Below, piece by piece: positions 1 to 8,109 of a DNA stretch of 64,000 bases. The DNA is from Pantanalinema rosaneae. GTDB taxonomy: Bacteria; Cyanobacteriota; Cyanobacteriia; Leptolyngbyales; Leptolyngbyaceae. How positions within the stretch are numbered: position 1 is the stretch's first letter; each line of letters starts with the position of its first letter. The DNA lies in contig NZ_JBLZFZ010000018.1 in assembly GCF_050753385.1 (NCBI RefSeq), forward strand, positions 57,229 to 121,228, read 5' to 3'. The translations under genes and the position numbers were made by a program. Below the pieces are notes generated by a model. That model searched no databases. It worked only from the letters and a program-made list of their open reading frames with translations, and was not told where the DNA came from.

Positions 1-525
1 GTATTGCATGACAACTTCGGCATCATCAAAGGGACGATGACCACCACGCACAGCTACACTGGCGACCAACGCTTACTGGATGCCAGCCACCGTGATTTAC
101 GTCGGGCTCGGGCGGCGGCGATGAACATTGTGCCAACCTCCACTGGAGCAGCTAAAGCCGTGGCACTGGTGCTACCGGAACTGAGCGGCAAGCTGAACGG
201 GATTGCCTTGCGGGTTCCCACCCCTAATGTGTCGATCGTTGATTTAGTCGTCCAGGTTGAAAAGAGCACCATCTCTGAACAAGTGAATGAGGTGCTGAAA
301 GCGGCTTCAGAAGGTCCGATGAAAGGCATCCTGAAGTATTGCGATCTGCCTCTAGTGTCTAGCGACCATGCGGGGACGGATGAATCCTCGATCGTAGACG
401 CAGCCCTGACGATGGTGATGGGTGGCGATATGGTGAAAGTGGTGGCCTGGTACGACAACGAGTGGGGCTATAGCCAACGGGTCGTTGACCTGGCAGAAGT
501 CGTGGCTCGTAACTGGGTGGCTTAA
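1..525 (+). CDS. gap2: Glyceraldehyde-3-phosphate dehydrogenase, C-terminal part (5' truncated by window edge)
   Basis: This is the catalytic and C-terminal domain of a type I GAPDH, which interconverts glyceraldehyde-3-phosphate and 1,3-bisphosphoglycerate. The frame is open from base 1 and begins with VLHDNFGIIKG, which in the family lies just after the active-site SCTTN motif; the catalytic Cys is therefore outside the window. The family segments TTTHSYTGDQR, RRARAAAMNIVPTSTGAAKA and WYDNEWGYSQRV are intact. The sequence most resembles the photosynthetic Gap2 class of cyanobacteria (Calvin cycle), but the coenzyme-binding half cannot be inspected. A GC-rich hairpin follows the stop. Confidence 0.93.
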   Translation, partial: VLHDNFGIIKGTMTTTHSYTGDQRLLDASHRDLRRARAAAMNIVPTSTGAAKAVALVLPELSGKLNGIALRVPTPNVSIVDLVVQVEKSTISEQVNEVLKAASEGPMKGILKYCDLPLVSSDHAGTDESSIVDAALTMVMGGDMVKVVAWYDNEWGYSQRVVDLAEVVARNWVA

Positions 526-593
526 GCGAATCTGTCTGCGATCGCAAACTCTGTAGGGACTGCTAGGGTATATTCTGCGATCGCGTTAAACTG

Positions 594-637
594 CCCCCCT
601 TTGCCTGTCAGTTGCAGGTGAGGGGGGTATCATTTTG
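594..637 (+). terminator. Hairpin terminator after gap2
   Basis: A stem of CCCCCCT pairing with AGGGGGG, with an inner CCTG/CAGG stem, is followed by a weak T-rich stretch (TATCATTTT). It lies about 70 bp after the gap2 stop and fits an intrinsic terminator, though the U-tract is poor. Confidence 0.5.
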
Positions 638-870
638 CCATCTTTGATGACATTGATAAATAAATAGAATATTACAATTGATGACTTATAAGTACCGTTG
701 AACTTAAGCTGGAATCAATGCCCTAAAAGGCGTAGACTGAAACCAGACGACTGGGTAATGGCTCATTCTGGCTGGTTCTCAGGCATCCCTATGTTGCCCC
801 TACAATGCAACTGAACCGTCCTACTCCGTCTGGTCTACTCCTTGTTCACCCTACTCCCCGATCGAACCGT
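638..870. other. Intergenic region before flv1
   Basis: About 230 bp between the gap2 hairpin and the chosen flv1 start. The first part is AT-rich and probably holds the flv1 promoter. No recognisable operator, RNA gene or repeat was seen. Confidence 0.4.
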
Positions 871-2592
871 ATGGCTGATGTGAAACCTCGCGACGTTCAA
901 GTTGCCCCGATTGGTGAGAACACGACTGTCCTGCGATCGCGCACCTGGGATCGCCTCAAATTTGAAGTAGAGTATGCCCGTCAGCGAGGGACGACCGCCA
1001 ATTCCTATTTAATTCAAGCCAGTAAGAGTGCTTTAATCGATCCGCCGGGTGGCTCATTCACGCAAATTTATGTGACGGAGTTACACCAGCAGGTTTACTT
1101 CCAAAAACTCAACTATCTGATTCTGGGGCATGTCAATCCCAATCGGATGGAAACGCTCAAAGTTTTGCTGGAACTGGCGGCTCAAGCGATCGTTATTTGT
1201 TCTAAACCAGGAGCGATCGCTCTGAAATCGGCATTTCCCGACTTAGAACTCCGGATTGAGCCCGTTCGAGGTGATGAGGTTTTAGATTTAGGCATGGGGC
1301 ACGAACTGCAATTTTGTTTTGTGCCGACTCCGCGCTGGCCGGATGCTTTATGTACCTATGATCCGAAAACTTGCATCCTCTATACCGACAAGTTATTCGG
1401 GGCACATGTGTGTGATGAGGAGGTGATGGATGAACACTGGCGATCGCTGGAAGCCGATCGAGCCTACTATTTCAACTGCCTCCATGCGGTGCAAGCTCCA
1501 CAGGTCGAGGCGGCAATGGAACGGCTGTCGAGCTTCCCGGCTCGCATCTATGCCCCTGCCCACGGTCCGATCGTGCGCCATAGCTTCAGTCGCTTGACCC
1601 TGGATTATCAACTCTGGTGTCAGCAACAACAAACGAAGGAACTCCGGGTTGCCCTGCTGTACACCTCTGCCTATGGCAATACGGCAACCGTTGCCCAGGC
1701 GATCGCCCAGGGCATTACCGAAGCGGAAGTTGCAGTTCAGAGTATTAACTGCGAATTTGCCACCCCAGCCGAAATTACTACCGCGATCGACCAATGTGAT
1801 GGCTTCATCATTGGTTCACCGACACTCGGAGGTCACGCGCCAACCCAGATTCAGACGGCATTAGGCATTATTCTGTCTACGGCGGCTAAGACGAAAGTGG
1901 CTGGGGTGTTTGGTTCCTATGGCTGGAGTGGTGAAGCGGTAGATTTGCTGGAAAGTAAGCTGCAAGATGCCGGATATCCATTTGGGTTTGAGCCAATTCG
2001 GGTAAAGTTTGCCCCCACGGACGAGGTGTTGCAGCAGTGTCAAGCAGCAGGCAGTGAGTTTGCTCAGACCTTGAAAAAGTCGAAAAAAGCCTATGCACCT
2101 CGCCAAATGGCAGCCGAAGCCCAAACCGATCGCACAGGGCAGGCCGTTGGGCGGATTCCCGGTTCGTTGTGTGTGATCACTGCCAACCTGGGAGGTACAC
2201 AATTTGGCTTTCTCACCTCCTGGGTATCCCAAGCCAGCTTTAGCCCACCCGGACTGACGATCGCGGTTGCCAAAAACCATGCCGCCGAACTGTTGATTCA
2301 TCCCGGTGAACAGTTTGTCATTAATATTCTCAAAGAGGGCAGAAACGTCCGCCGCCATTTTCTCAAACAGCGGGAGCCTGGAGAATACCCCTTTGCTGAT
2401 GTGGCTACAGCGGAAGCTACCAATGGTTGCCCAATTTTGACTGAAGCCCTGGCATATTTGGAATGTACGGTGCAGAACCGGATGGAATGTGGCGATCACT
2501 GGTTGCTGTATGCGGTTGTTAACAATGGTAAGGTGCTAGAGCCAACGGGCGTAACCGCAGTCAACCACCGCAAATCTGGCAACCAATACTAA
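871..2592 (+). CDS. flv1: Flavodiiron protein Flv1 (diflavin flavoprotein)
   Basis: About 573 aa with three modules in order: metallo-beta-lactamase-like diiron domain (about 1-250), flavodoxin-like FMN domain (about 260-400, LLYTSAYGNTATVAQ) and a C-terminal NAD(P)H:flavin reductase-like domain (about 430-573). The start MADVKPRDVQV matches the known Flv1 N-terminus, so ATG 871 is preferred over the in-frame ATG at 805. The first ligand motif reads GHVNPNR where diiron enzymes have HxExDH; loss of these ligands is typical of Flv1. In cyanobacteria Flv1 and Flv3 act together in light-driven oxygen photoreduction downstream of photosystem I. The partner flv3 is 39 kb away in this window. Confidence 0.92.
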   Translation: MADVKPRDVQVAPIGENTTVLRSRTWDRLKFEVEYARQRGTTANSYLIQASKSALIDPPGGSFTQIYVTELHQQVYFQKLNYLILGHVNPNRMETLKVLLELAAQAIVICSKPGAIALKSAFPDLELRIEPVRGDEVLDLGMGHELQFCFVPTPRWPDALCTYDPKTCILYTDKLFGAHVCDEEVMDEHWRSLEADRAYYFNCLHAVQAPQVEAAMERLSSFPARIYAPAHGPIVRHSFSRLTLDYQLWCQQQQTKELRVALLYTSAYGNTATVAQAIAQGITEAEVAVQSINCEFATPAEITTAIDQCDGFIIGSPTLGGHAPTQIQTALGIILSTAAKTKVAGVFGSYGWSGEAVDLLESKLQDAGYPFGFEPIRVKFAPTDEVLQQCQAAGSEFAQTLKKSKKAYAPRQMAAEAQTDRTGQAVGRIPGSLCVITANLGGTQFGFLTSWVSQASFSPPGLTIAVAKNHAAELLIHPGEQFVINILKEGRNVRRHFLKQREPGEYPFADVATAEATNGCPILTEALAYLECTVQNRMECGDHWLLYAVVNNGKVLEPTGVTAVNHRKSGNQY

Positions 2593-2606
2593 AGGCTAGT
2601 TTGCGG

Positions 2607-2978
2607 CTAACCTCCACTCGCTTTAGCTTTGTAGCCTAATTGCAGCAAAAACTGCACAATTTTCTGTTTGTGATCACCCTGGATTTCGATCTCATTGTCC
2701 TTAATCGTGCCGCCAGCGCCACAGGTCGTTTTTAACTTTTTGAGTAAATCGGCTAAGGTATCGTCACTGGCTTGAAAGCCGCGAACGATCGTGACCGTTT
2801 TGCCTTTACGTCCTTTGCTAGACGCTTCGACCCGTACATTTTGTTGATTAGGAGGTAGGTCAGGTACACCTCGCTGCAAGGCATTGGGATTGGCAGGGTT
2901 GCCAAACTCAGAGTAAGCGACGCGATCGGTCGCGGAATGGTGTGATTGTGCAGACTTGGATTTTTTCGCGGCTGCCAT
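2607..2978 (-). CDS. SUI1/eIF1-like translation initiation factor (YciH family)
   Basis: A 123-aa protein with a low-complexity Lys/Ala/Ser-rich N-terminus (MAAAKKSKSAQ) and a C-terminal SUI1 fold (about 50-123). Family segments are GRKGKTVTIVRGF, LLKKLKTTCGAGGTIKD and IEIQGDHKQKIVQFL. SUI1 homologues in bacteria (YciH) bind the small ribosomal subunit and influence start-site selection, but their role in cyanobacteria is not settled. The start is placed at ATG 2978; an upstream in-frame start would add 11 unconserved residues. It lies convergent to flv1. Confidence 0.85.
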   Translation of the reverse strand: MAAAKKSKSAQSHHSATDRVAYSEFGNPANPNALQRGVPDLPPNQQNVRVEASSKGRKGKTVTIVRGFQASDDTLADLLKKLKTTCGAGGTIKDNEIEIQGDHKQKIVQFLLQLGYKAKASGG

Positions 2979-3031
2979 AGAGGAGTAATCGAGTGAATAG
3001 GTGTGCAACAAATTGCCAACAACGGCAGTGA

Positions 3032-4243
3032 TCAGCGACTATTGTCCGCCGGGAAAGCACCTGGTTTGACTTGTAAGGTTTGAGGTTGTCCATTGCGGAT
3101 AATCTCCACCTGAAGCACCTCGCCGATCGCGGTTCCTTCTACCTTTTGTTGCACATCAGCCGCAGTCTTCACCTCATTGCCATCAATTTTCTGAATAATA
3201 TCTCCTTCCTGAAACCCGGCTTGCGCGGCGGGAGAATTCTCAATCACCCGTACCACTAACACCCCGTCATCCTGATTAATCTTCAGTCTAAAGTTACTAT
3301 CTTGACTCAGTTCTTTGCGAATCGCGGCCGTTAAATCAACCATTTGGATACCCAGAAATGGATGCTCAACTTTACCCTTTTCAAATAATTGTTCGGCAAC
3401 CCGTTGAGCCGTTTCGATCGGAATGGCAAAGCCCAAGCCCTGAGCATCTGCCCGAATCGCCGTATTCACGCCAATCACCTCACCCTGATCGTTGAGTAGC
3501 GGACCGCCTGAGTTACCGGGATTAATCGCGGCATCGGTTTGAATGAAGCTAACTCGTTTATCCGGGACACCGACTTGAAAACTGGAACGTCCGGTAGCAC
3601 TGATAATTCCGGCGGTGACTGTATTATCCAGACCTAAGGGATTGCCGATCGCGATCGCCCATTGACCGGGAATTAAGGTTTCCGACCTGCCTAATTTAGC
3701 CGTCGGTAGCCCCGTTGCTTCAATTTTGACCACGGCTACATCTGTCACCGGATCTGCACCAACCACCTTCCCTTCAAACGATCGCCCATCCTTCAGCGTC
3801 ACTTCAACCAAATCTGTTCCGGCGACCACATGGGCATTCGTCAAAATCCGTCCATCATTCGCCAGAATGAAGCCAGAGCCTGTCCCCCGTTCCACCCGTT
3901 CCCTCGGCATGGGCATATCATCCCCAAAGAACCGCCGAAAGAAGGGATTACGCATGGCATCCGGCAGGTCACTCGACACCCGCCGCGCCGCATCAATCCG
4001 AACCACGGCAGGCCCAACCTGCTCAACCGCTAACGCAATAAAGTTAGCGTTGTTATTACTACCCGGTGCTAACGCGATCGCGCGATCGTTCGTCCCCATT
4101 AACGGTTGGGAGAGGGGTGGATTGGATAGATTAGATGAAGAGCGTCCTTGACTAATGAGATATTGGCTTCCTAGCAATCCCGCACCACCCCCGATAATGA
4201 GTAATGATACATAGGTCGCCAATTGTTTGAACGATAACGACAT
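3032..4243 (-). CDS. HtrA/DegP-family serine protease with PDZ domain
   Basis: A 403-aa trypsin-like protease. An N-terminal hydrophobic segment (about 8-30, LATYVSLLIIGGGAGLLGSQ) is a signal peptide or anchor, placing the enzyme in the periplasm or thylakoid lumen. The catalytic triad is readable: His138 (LTNAHVV), Asp168 (VTDVAVVKI) and Ser245 (NPGNSGGPL). One PDZ domain covers about 290-395 (AQAGFQEGDIIQKIDG). Cyanobacteria have three paralogues (HhoA, HhoB, HtrA) with roles in envelope protein quality control and light stress; which one this is cannot be decided here. Transcribed divergently from the M23 gene. Confidence 0.93.
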   Translation of the reverse strand: MSLSFKQLATYVSLLIIGGGAGLLGSQYLISQGRSSSNLSNPPLSQPLMGTNDRAIALAPGSNNNANFIALAVEQVGPAVVRIDAARRVSSDLPDAMRNPFFRRFFGDDMPMPRERVERGTGSGFILANDGRILTNAHVVAGTDLVEVTLKDGRSFEGKVVGADPVTDVAVVKIEATGLPTAKLGRSETLIPGQWAIAIGNPLGLDNTVTAGIISATGRSSFQVGVPDKRVSFIQTDAAINPGNSGGPLLNDQGEVIGVNTAIRADAQGLGFAIPIETAQRVAEQLFEKGKVEHPFLGIQMVDLTAAIRKELSQDSNFRLKINQDDGVLVVRVIENSPAAQAGFQEGDIIQKIDGNEVKTAADVQQKVEGTAIGEVLQVEIIRNGQPQTLQVKPGAFPADNSR

Positions 4244-4365
4244 GATCGTAAGTAAAGAATAGCGGACATCCTAACCCTACTCTAACTGGAACTTAGACTG
4301 CCTGGGCGGAATCTTCAACCACAGTGAGCCAGTCACGACCTATTCCTTGAATTTAAACCTGACCT

Positions 4366-5274
4366 ATGAAGCTGAATCGGTTGCTAGTATTGAGCCTAAT
4401 TGTGTTGCTAGGGGAAATACTGGTTGAACACCCTCTGTCGCCATTGCCACTTCACGCCCAAACCTCTCCTCAGGCAACCTGTGCCCCGCCTGTGCTGTCT
4501 CGGTTAACTCGACATCGGGTAACGGCGGGGGAAACCCTTGCCAGTATTGCTCAAAACTATGAGCTGATTCCAGCCACACTGATGGGGATGAATCCTGGCT
4601 TACGGGGTGGCAACGTTACTGTCGGTAGTGAAATTTTAGTTCCGCCTTACAACGGCATTCGGGTTCAGCTTGCCGCCAACCAAACCCTCAAGGATGTGGC
4701 GAAACAATATAATGTGCGTCCTGATGTGTTGTTTGAGGTGAATGGGTGTCAGCCCAATCCCAGAGTGGTATTTGTGCCGGGGGTCAATTGGTCCCCGATC
4801 GCGACTCCTAATGCGACTCCTTCAGCCCAGGAACGGCGGATTTTGGCAGGATCGCCCTTAGGGGGACAGACGACGACTCCAGCGATCGAACTTCTGGGTT
4901 ATGGCTGGGTCGTGCATCCTACCACGGGGAAAGTGGCATTTCATAGTGGGGTTGATTTAGAAGCGGCTGCCGGTACTGTCGTGGTGGCAGTCGGAGATGG
5001 AACCGTTGCCTTTGCTGGAGTGCAGGGGGCTTATGGCAATCTGGTGGTGATTAATCATGCCGAAGGGTTGCAAACGCGCTATGCCCAACTGGGAACCATG
5101 CAAGTAAAAGCGGGGCAAACCGTCAGGCGGGGACAGGCGATCGCCACCGTGGGCACAAGTGGTCAGCCCAGTTCTCCCACTCCCCATTTGCATTTTGAAG
5201 TGCGATCGCGATCAAACTTAGGCTGGGTGGCGGAAAATCCGCAAAATTATTTTGCTAGCCGTGTCCGACCTTAG
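4366..5274 (+). CDS. LysM and M23-domain murein endopeptidase
   Basis: A 302-aa secreted protein with an N-terminal signal sequence (LLVLSLIVLLGEILVEHPL). It carries a good LysM repeat (about 48-92, HRVTAGETLASIAQNYELI), a second more diverged one (about 100-140), and a C-terminal M23 domain (about 180-298). The zinc-site motifs HSGVDL and HLHFE are present, so it should be an active D,D- or L,D-endopeptidase on peptidoglycan. Its stop codon overlaps the stop of the convergent dtd gene by two bases. Confidence 0.92.
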   Translation: MKLNRLLVLSLIVLLGEILVEHPLSPLPLHAQTSPQATCAPPVLSRLTRHRVTAGETLASIAQNYELIPATLMGMNPGLRGGNVTVGSEILVPPYNGIRVQLAANQTLKDVAKQYNVRPDVLFEVNGCQPNPRVVFVPGVNWSPIATPNATPSAQERRILAGSPLGGQTTTPAIELLGYGWVVHPTTGKVAFHSGVDLEAAAGTVVVAVGDGTVAFAGVQGAYGNLVVINHAEGLQTRYAQLGTMQVKAGQTVRRGQAIATVGTSGQPSSPTPHLHFEVRSRSNLGWVAENPQNYFASRVRP

Positions 5275-5726
5275 TGGGGTTCAGCCTCGCGTTCTAGCAG
5301 GATCGTGACCGGTCCATCATTCTCGATCGTCACCTGCATCATGACACCAAACTGACCCGTTTCTACCCGCAACCCGGACGATCGCAGTTTGGTGACAAAC
5401 TGGTTATATAAGGCTTCAGCCTGGGGCGGAGCCGCCGCGCGATCGAAGGAAGGACGGCGACCTTTGCGACAATCGCCATACAGGGTAAATTGACTAACTA
5501 CGAGCAACTCGCCGCTAATTTCCTGCACAGACTGATCGAACCGACCACCATTCCCAGCCGGAAATAACCGCAGTTCCAAACATTTTCGTGTCATCCAATC
5601 CAGTTCGGCGGTGGTATCCGTGTCGGTGATGCCGACTAACAGATTTAGCCCCTGTCCAATCCTGCCGATCACCTGCCCATCGACCAGGACTTGAGACGAT
5701 CGCACTCGCTGAATCACAACCCGCAT
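5271..5726 (-). CDS. dtd: D-aminoacyl-tRNA deacylase
   Basis: A 151-aa protein starting MRVVIQRVRSSQVLVDG, the usual DTD N-terminus, so ATG 5726 is chosen over longer in-frame starts. The DTD signature SQFTLYGDCRKGRRPSF is present, as is the C-terminal GPVT motif that forms the cross-subunit active site. The enzyme removes D-amino acids wrongly attached to tRNA. The length equals that of typical family members. It is convergent with the M23 peptidase gene and divergent from mmsA. Confidence 0.94.
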   Translation of the reverse strand: MRVVIQRVRSSQVLVDGQVIGRIGQGLNLLVGITDTDTTAELDWMTRKCLELRLFPAGNGGRFDQSVQEISGELLVVSQFTLYGDCRKGRRPSFDRAAAPPQAEALYNQFVTKLRSSGLRVETGQFGVMMQVTIENDGPVTILLEREAEPH

Positions 5727-5821
5727 AAAGCAATCAGTAGATGAAAGGGAACGCCGAGTAATAGTATAGGTGGGTTCAGTTCCGCTCTGTACGGACGATC
5801 GCACTATCAACTAGCGCCATT

Positions 5822-7297
5822 ATGGGTTCGTCTCCAGTTCTGCAAAATTACATCAACGGGCAATGGGTTGCTTCCAGTACCACTGAGTTTCTGGAGGTCG
5901 TAAATCCCGCCACAACGGAAGTTCTAGCGACTGTGCCCCTATCGCTTGCCAGTGAAGTGGATCAGGCAGCGCAAGCGGCGGCTACTGCCTTCATCCATTG
6001 GCGACGCACTCCTGCCAGCGATCGCATTCAATATCTGTTCAAACTCAAGGCATTACTGGAAGAACATCTGGAATCCCTGGCTCGCACGATCACGATGGAA
6101 TGTGGCAAGACCCTGGCGGAATCTCGGGGTGAACTGCGGCGGGCGATCGAGAATGTCGAAGTTGCCTGTGGTATTCCCATGCTGATGCAGGGCTACAACT
6201 CGGAAGACATTGCCAGAGGCATTGATGAGTTCATGATCCGGCAACCTTTGGGCGTGACAGCCATCATTGCACCGTTTAACTTTCCGGGCATGATCCCGTT
6301 CTGGTTTATGCCCTACGCGATCGCCTGTGGCAATACCTGTGTGATTAAACCCTCAGAGAAAGTGCCGCTCACCCTACAGCAGATCATGCAGTTGCTGGAA
6401 CAAACGGGCTTACCCAATGGGGTCGTAAATCTGGTGAATGGCGCGAAGACCGTAGTCGATGCCATGCTTGACCATCCCACGATTCGGGCGATTAGTTTTG
6501 TGGGCTCGACCCCGATCGCCCGTTACGTCTACAGTCGAGCGGCGGCGAATGGCAAACGGGCCCAGTGTCAGGGGGGGGCGAAAAATCCCGTGATTGTGCT
6601 GCCCGATGCGGACATGGAGTTAACCACCCGGATTATGGCAGACAGCGCCTTTGGTTGTGCCGGACAACGGTGTTTAGCCGCTGCTGTGGCAATTACTGTT
6701 GGGGCAGCCAAACAGACGTTTACGGAGGCGATCGCGGATACTGCCCAATCCCGGCGAGTCGGTTATGGACTGGAGGATGGGGTACAGATGGGACCTGTAA
6801 TTACCGCCCAAAGTCGAGATCGTATCCACCATTTGATCCAGCAGGGAGCTAACTCTGGTGCCACGGTGTTAGTAGACGGGCGGAATCCGGCGATCCCTGG
6901 CTATGAACAGGGATACTTTATTCGACCGACAATCCTGCAAAACCTTGATCCCACCAGCGAACTGGCGTACACCGAAATCTTTGGGCCTGTATTGAGCTTG
7001 ATTCACTTAGAGACGATCGATGACGCGATCGCCCTGATTAACCAGGGACAGTACGGCAACATGGCCTGTTTATTTACCAGTAGCGGTGCGGCGGCACGAA
7101 AATTCCGCTACGAAGCCGAAGCGGGTAACATTGGGATCAATATTGGCGTTGCCGCACCGATGGCGTTCTTTCCGTTTAGTGGCTGGAAAGATAGCTTCTT
7201 CGGTGACCTGCATGGACAGGGACAGCAAGCCGTCGAGTTTTTCACCCAAACCAAAGTCGTGGTCGAGCGCTGGCAGGACTGGACACGCCAATTCTAG
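5822..7297 (+). CDS. mmsA: Methylmalonate-semialdehyde dehydrogenase (CoA-acylating)-like aldehyde dehydrogenase
   Basis: A 491-aa aldehyde dehydrogenase. The MMSDH subgroup is indicated by APFNFPGMIPFWFMP, GGAKNPVIVLPDAD and the active-site segment FGCAGQRCLAAA with nucleophile Cys284. MMSDH oxidises (methyl)malonate semialdehyde to propionyl- or acetyl-CoA with NAD+ in valine, thymine or inositol breakdown. No other gene of those pathways is nearby, so the substrate is uncertain. Its stop overlaps that of the next, convergent gene. Confidence 0.85.
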   Translation: MGSSPVLQNYINGQWVASSTTEFLEVVNPATTEVLATVPLSLASEVDQAAQAAATAFIHWRRTPASDRIQYLFKLKALLEEHLESLARTITMECGKTLAESRGELRRAIENVEVACGIPMLMQGYNSEDIARGIDEFMIRQPLGVTAIIAPFNFPGMIPFWFMPYAIACGNTCVIKPSEKVPLTLQQIMQLLEQTGLPNGVVNLVNGAKTVVDAMLDHPTIRAISFVGSTPIARYVYSRAAANGKRAQCQGGAKNPVIVLPDADMELTTRIMADSAFGCAGQRCLAAAVAITVGAAKQTFTEAIADTAQSRRVGYGLEDGVQMGPVITAQSRDRIHHLIQQGANSGATVLVDGRNPAIPGYEQGYFIRPTILQNLDPTSELAYTEIFGPVLSLIHLETIDDAIALINQGQYGNMACLFTSSGAAARKFRYEAEAGNIGINIGVAAPMAFFPFSGWKDSFFGDLHGQGQQAVEFFTQTKVVVERWQDWTRQF

Positions 7298-7800
7298 TCT
7301 TCGCTGTAACCCTGAATATTCTCCGGCTCAAACTGCTTAATAATTTTGCTGGCTTGTCGCGTCAGGGTTTCGGAACCCTTAACCACAATCAAGTACTTTC
7401 CGGCATTCAGCCGATTTCGGTAGGGTAAGGCATCGCCACCCCCGATCGCCAATCCCACGCCACCTCCGACAAAGAAGCTGCCCATCGCGCCAGAAATTGC
7501 CCCTAATAAACCTCCAATCAAGTGATTACCAATTTCTCCTGCCCAGGCAAAGGTATGGAGGTTGGTAATCAGGCTAAACGTCGTGCCTGCCGCAAAGCCA
7601 AACGGCACCAACCAGAATGACATCAGTCGGGCTAATTGACTGGCACGTTTGTTGGGATCAATCAACCCATACTCATCGGCAGTTTGATAGCCTTTGCCTA
7701 AAATTGCCACATTACTCATCTGTAACTCTGCCTGCTCCAAGGCTGAGTAAGCGGCTTCTGCCTGGATGCGATCGCTCAATACAGCCACTAGATAATTCAT
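7294..7800 (-). CDS. Conserved hypothetical protein with glycine-rich membrane segment
   Basis: A 168-aa protein of a type often seen in cyanobacteria and not functionally characterised. The N-terminus (MNYLVAVLSDRIQAEAAYSALEQAEL) looks like a small alpha/beta domain as in general-stress proteins. The middle (about 60-130) is hydrophobic and glycine-rich (GGLLGAISGAMGSFFVGGGVGLAIGGG), resembling a glycine-zipper membrane segment. The C-terminus (AGKYLIVVKGS) again looks alpha/beta. A stress or envelope role is only a guess. Confidence 0.7.
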   Translation of the reverse strand: MNYLVAVLSDRIQAEAAYSALEQAELQMSNVAILGKGYQTADEYGLIDPNKRASQLARLMSFWLVPFGFAAGTTFSLITNLHTFAWAGEIGNHLIGGLLGAISGAMGSFFVGGGVGLAIGGGDALPYRNRLNAGKYLIVVKGSETLTRQASKIIKQFEPENIQGYSED

Positions 7801-8109
7801 AACCCTACGCGTTGATTTATAGTCAGCACCACTATTTAGGGTAACAGGAGCGGGGAAGGGGCAGGTGGGGAAGATGAGGGGGATGAATTGCTGGAACTAA
7901 TTAAAATAATCGGGCGGTTTCAATAAATTGGGATCCGAAATAACGTATTGTAAATAGCCTGACCGATCGGCAATAGCAATCTCTGTCTTAATTTGAGAGA
8001 GTTTATCCTGACTGATTTACGGTAGCTAATTCACGCCTGTTATAGCTCTCAAAAATTAACTGTTGCCGCATAGGGCTACCTGTTGTTTGTTCACTCGTAT
8101 CTGTTGATC
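7801..8109. other. Intergenic region upstream of serA
   Basis: About 310 bp between divergent genes. A purine-rich G tract lies near 7850-7885, followed by AT-rich sequence likely to hold the serA promoter. No RNA gene, riboswitch or repeat was recognised. Confidence 0.4.

Noticed and set aside
805..870. Longer flv1 N-terminus from ATG 805
   Set aside because: The 22 extra residues are not conserved, while MADVKPRDVQV at 871 is the known Flv1 start.
1393..1794. Long open frames antisense to flv1 and to several other genes
   Set aside because: They lie opposite strongly conserved genes, lack any family motif and reflect codon bias of the sense strand.
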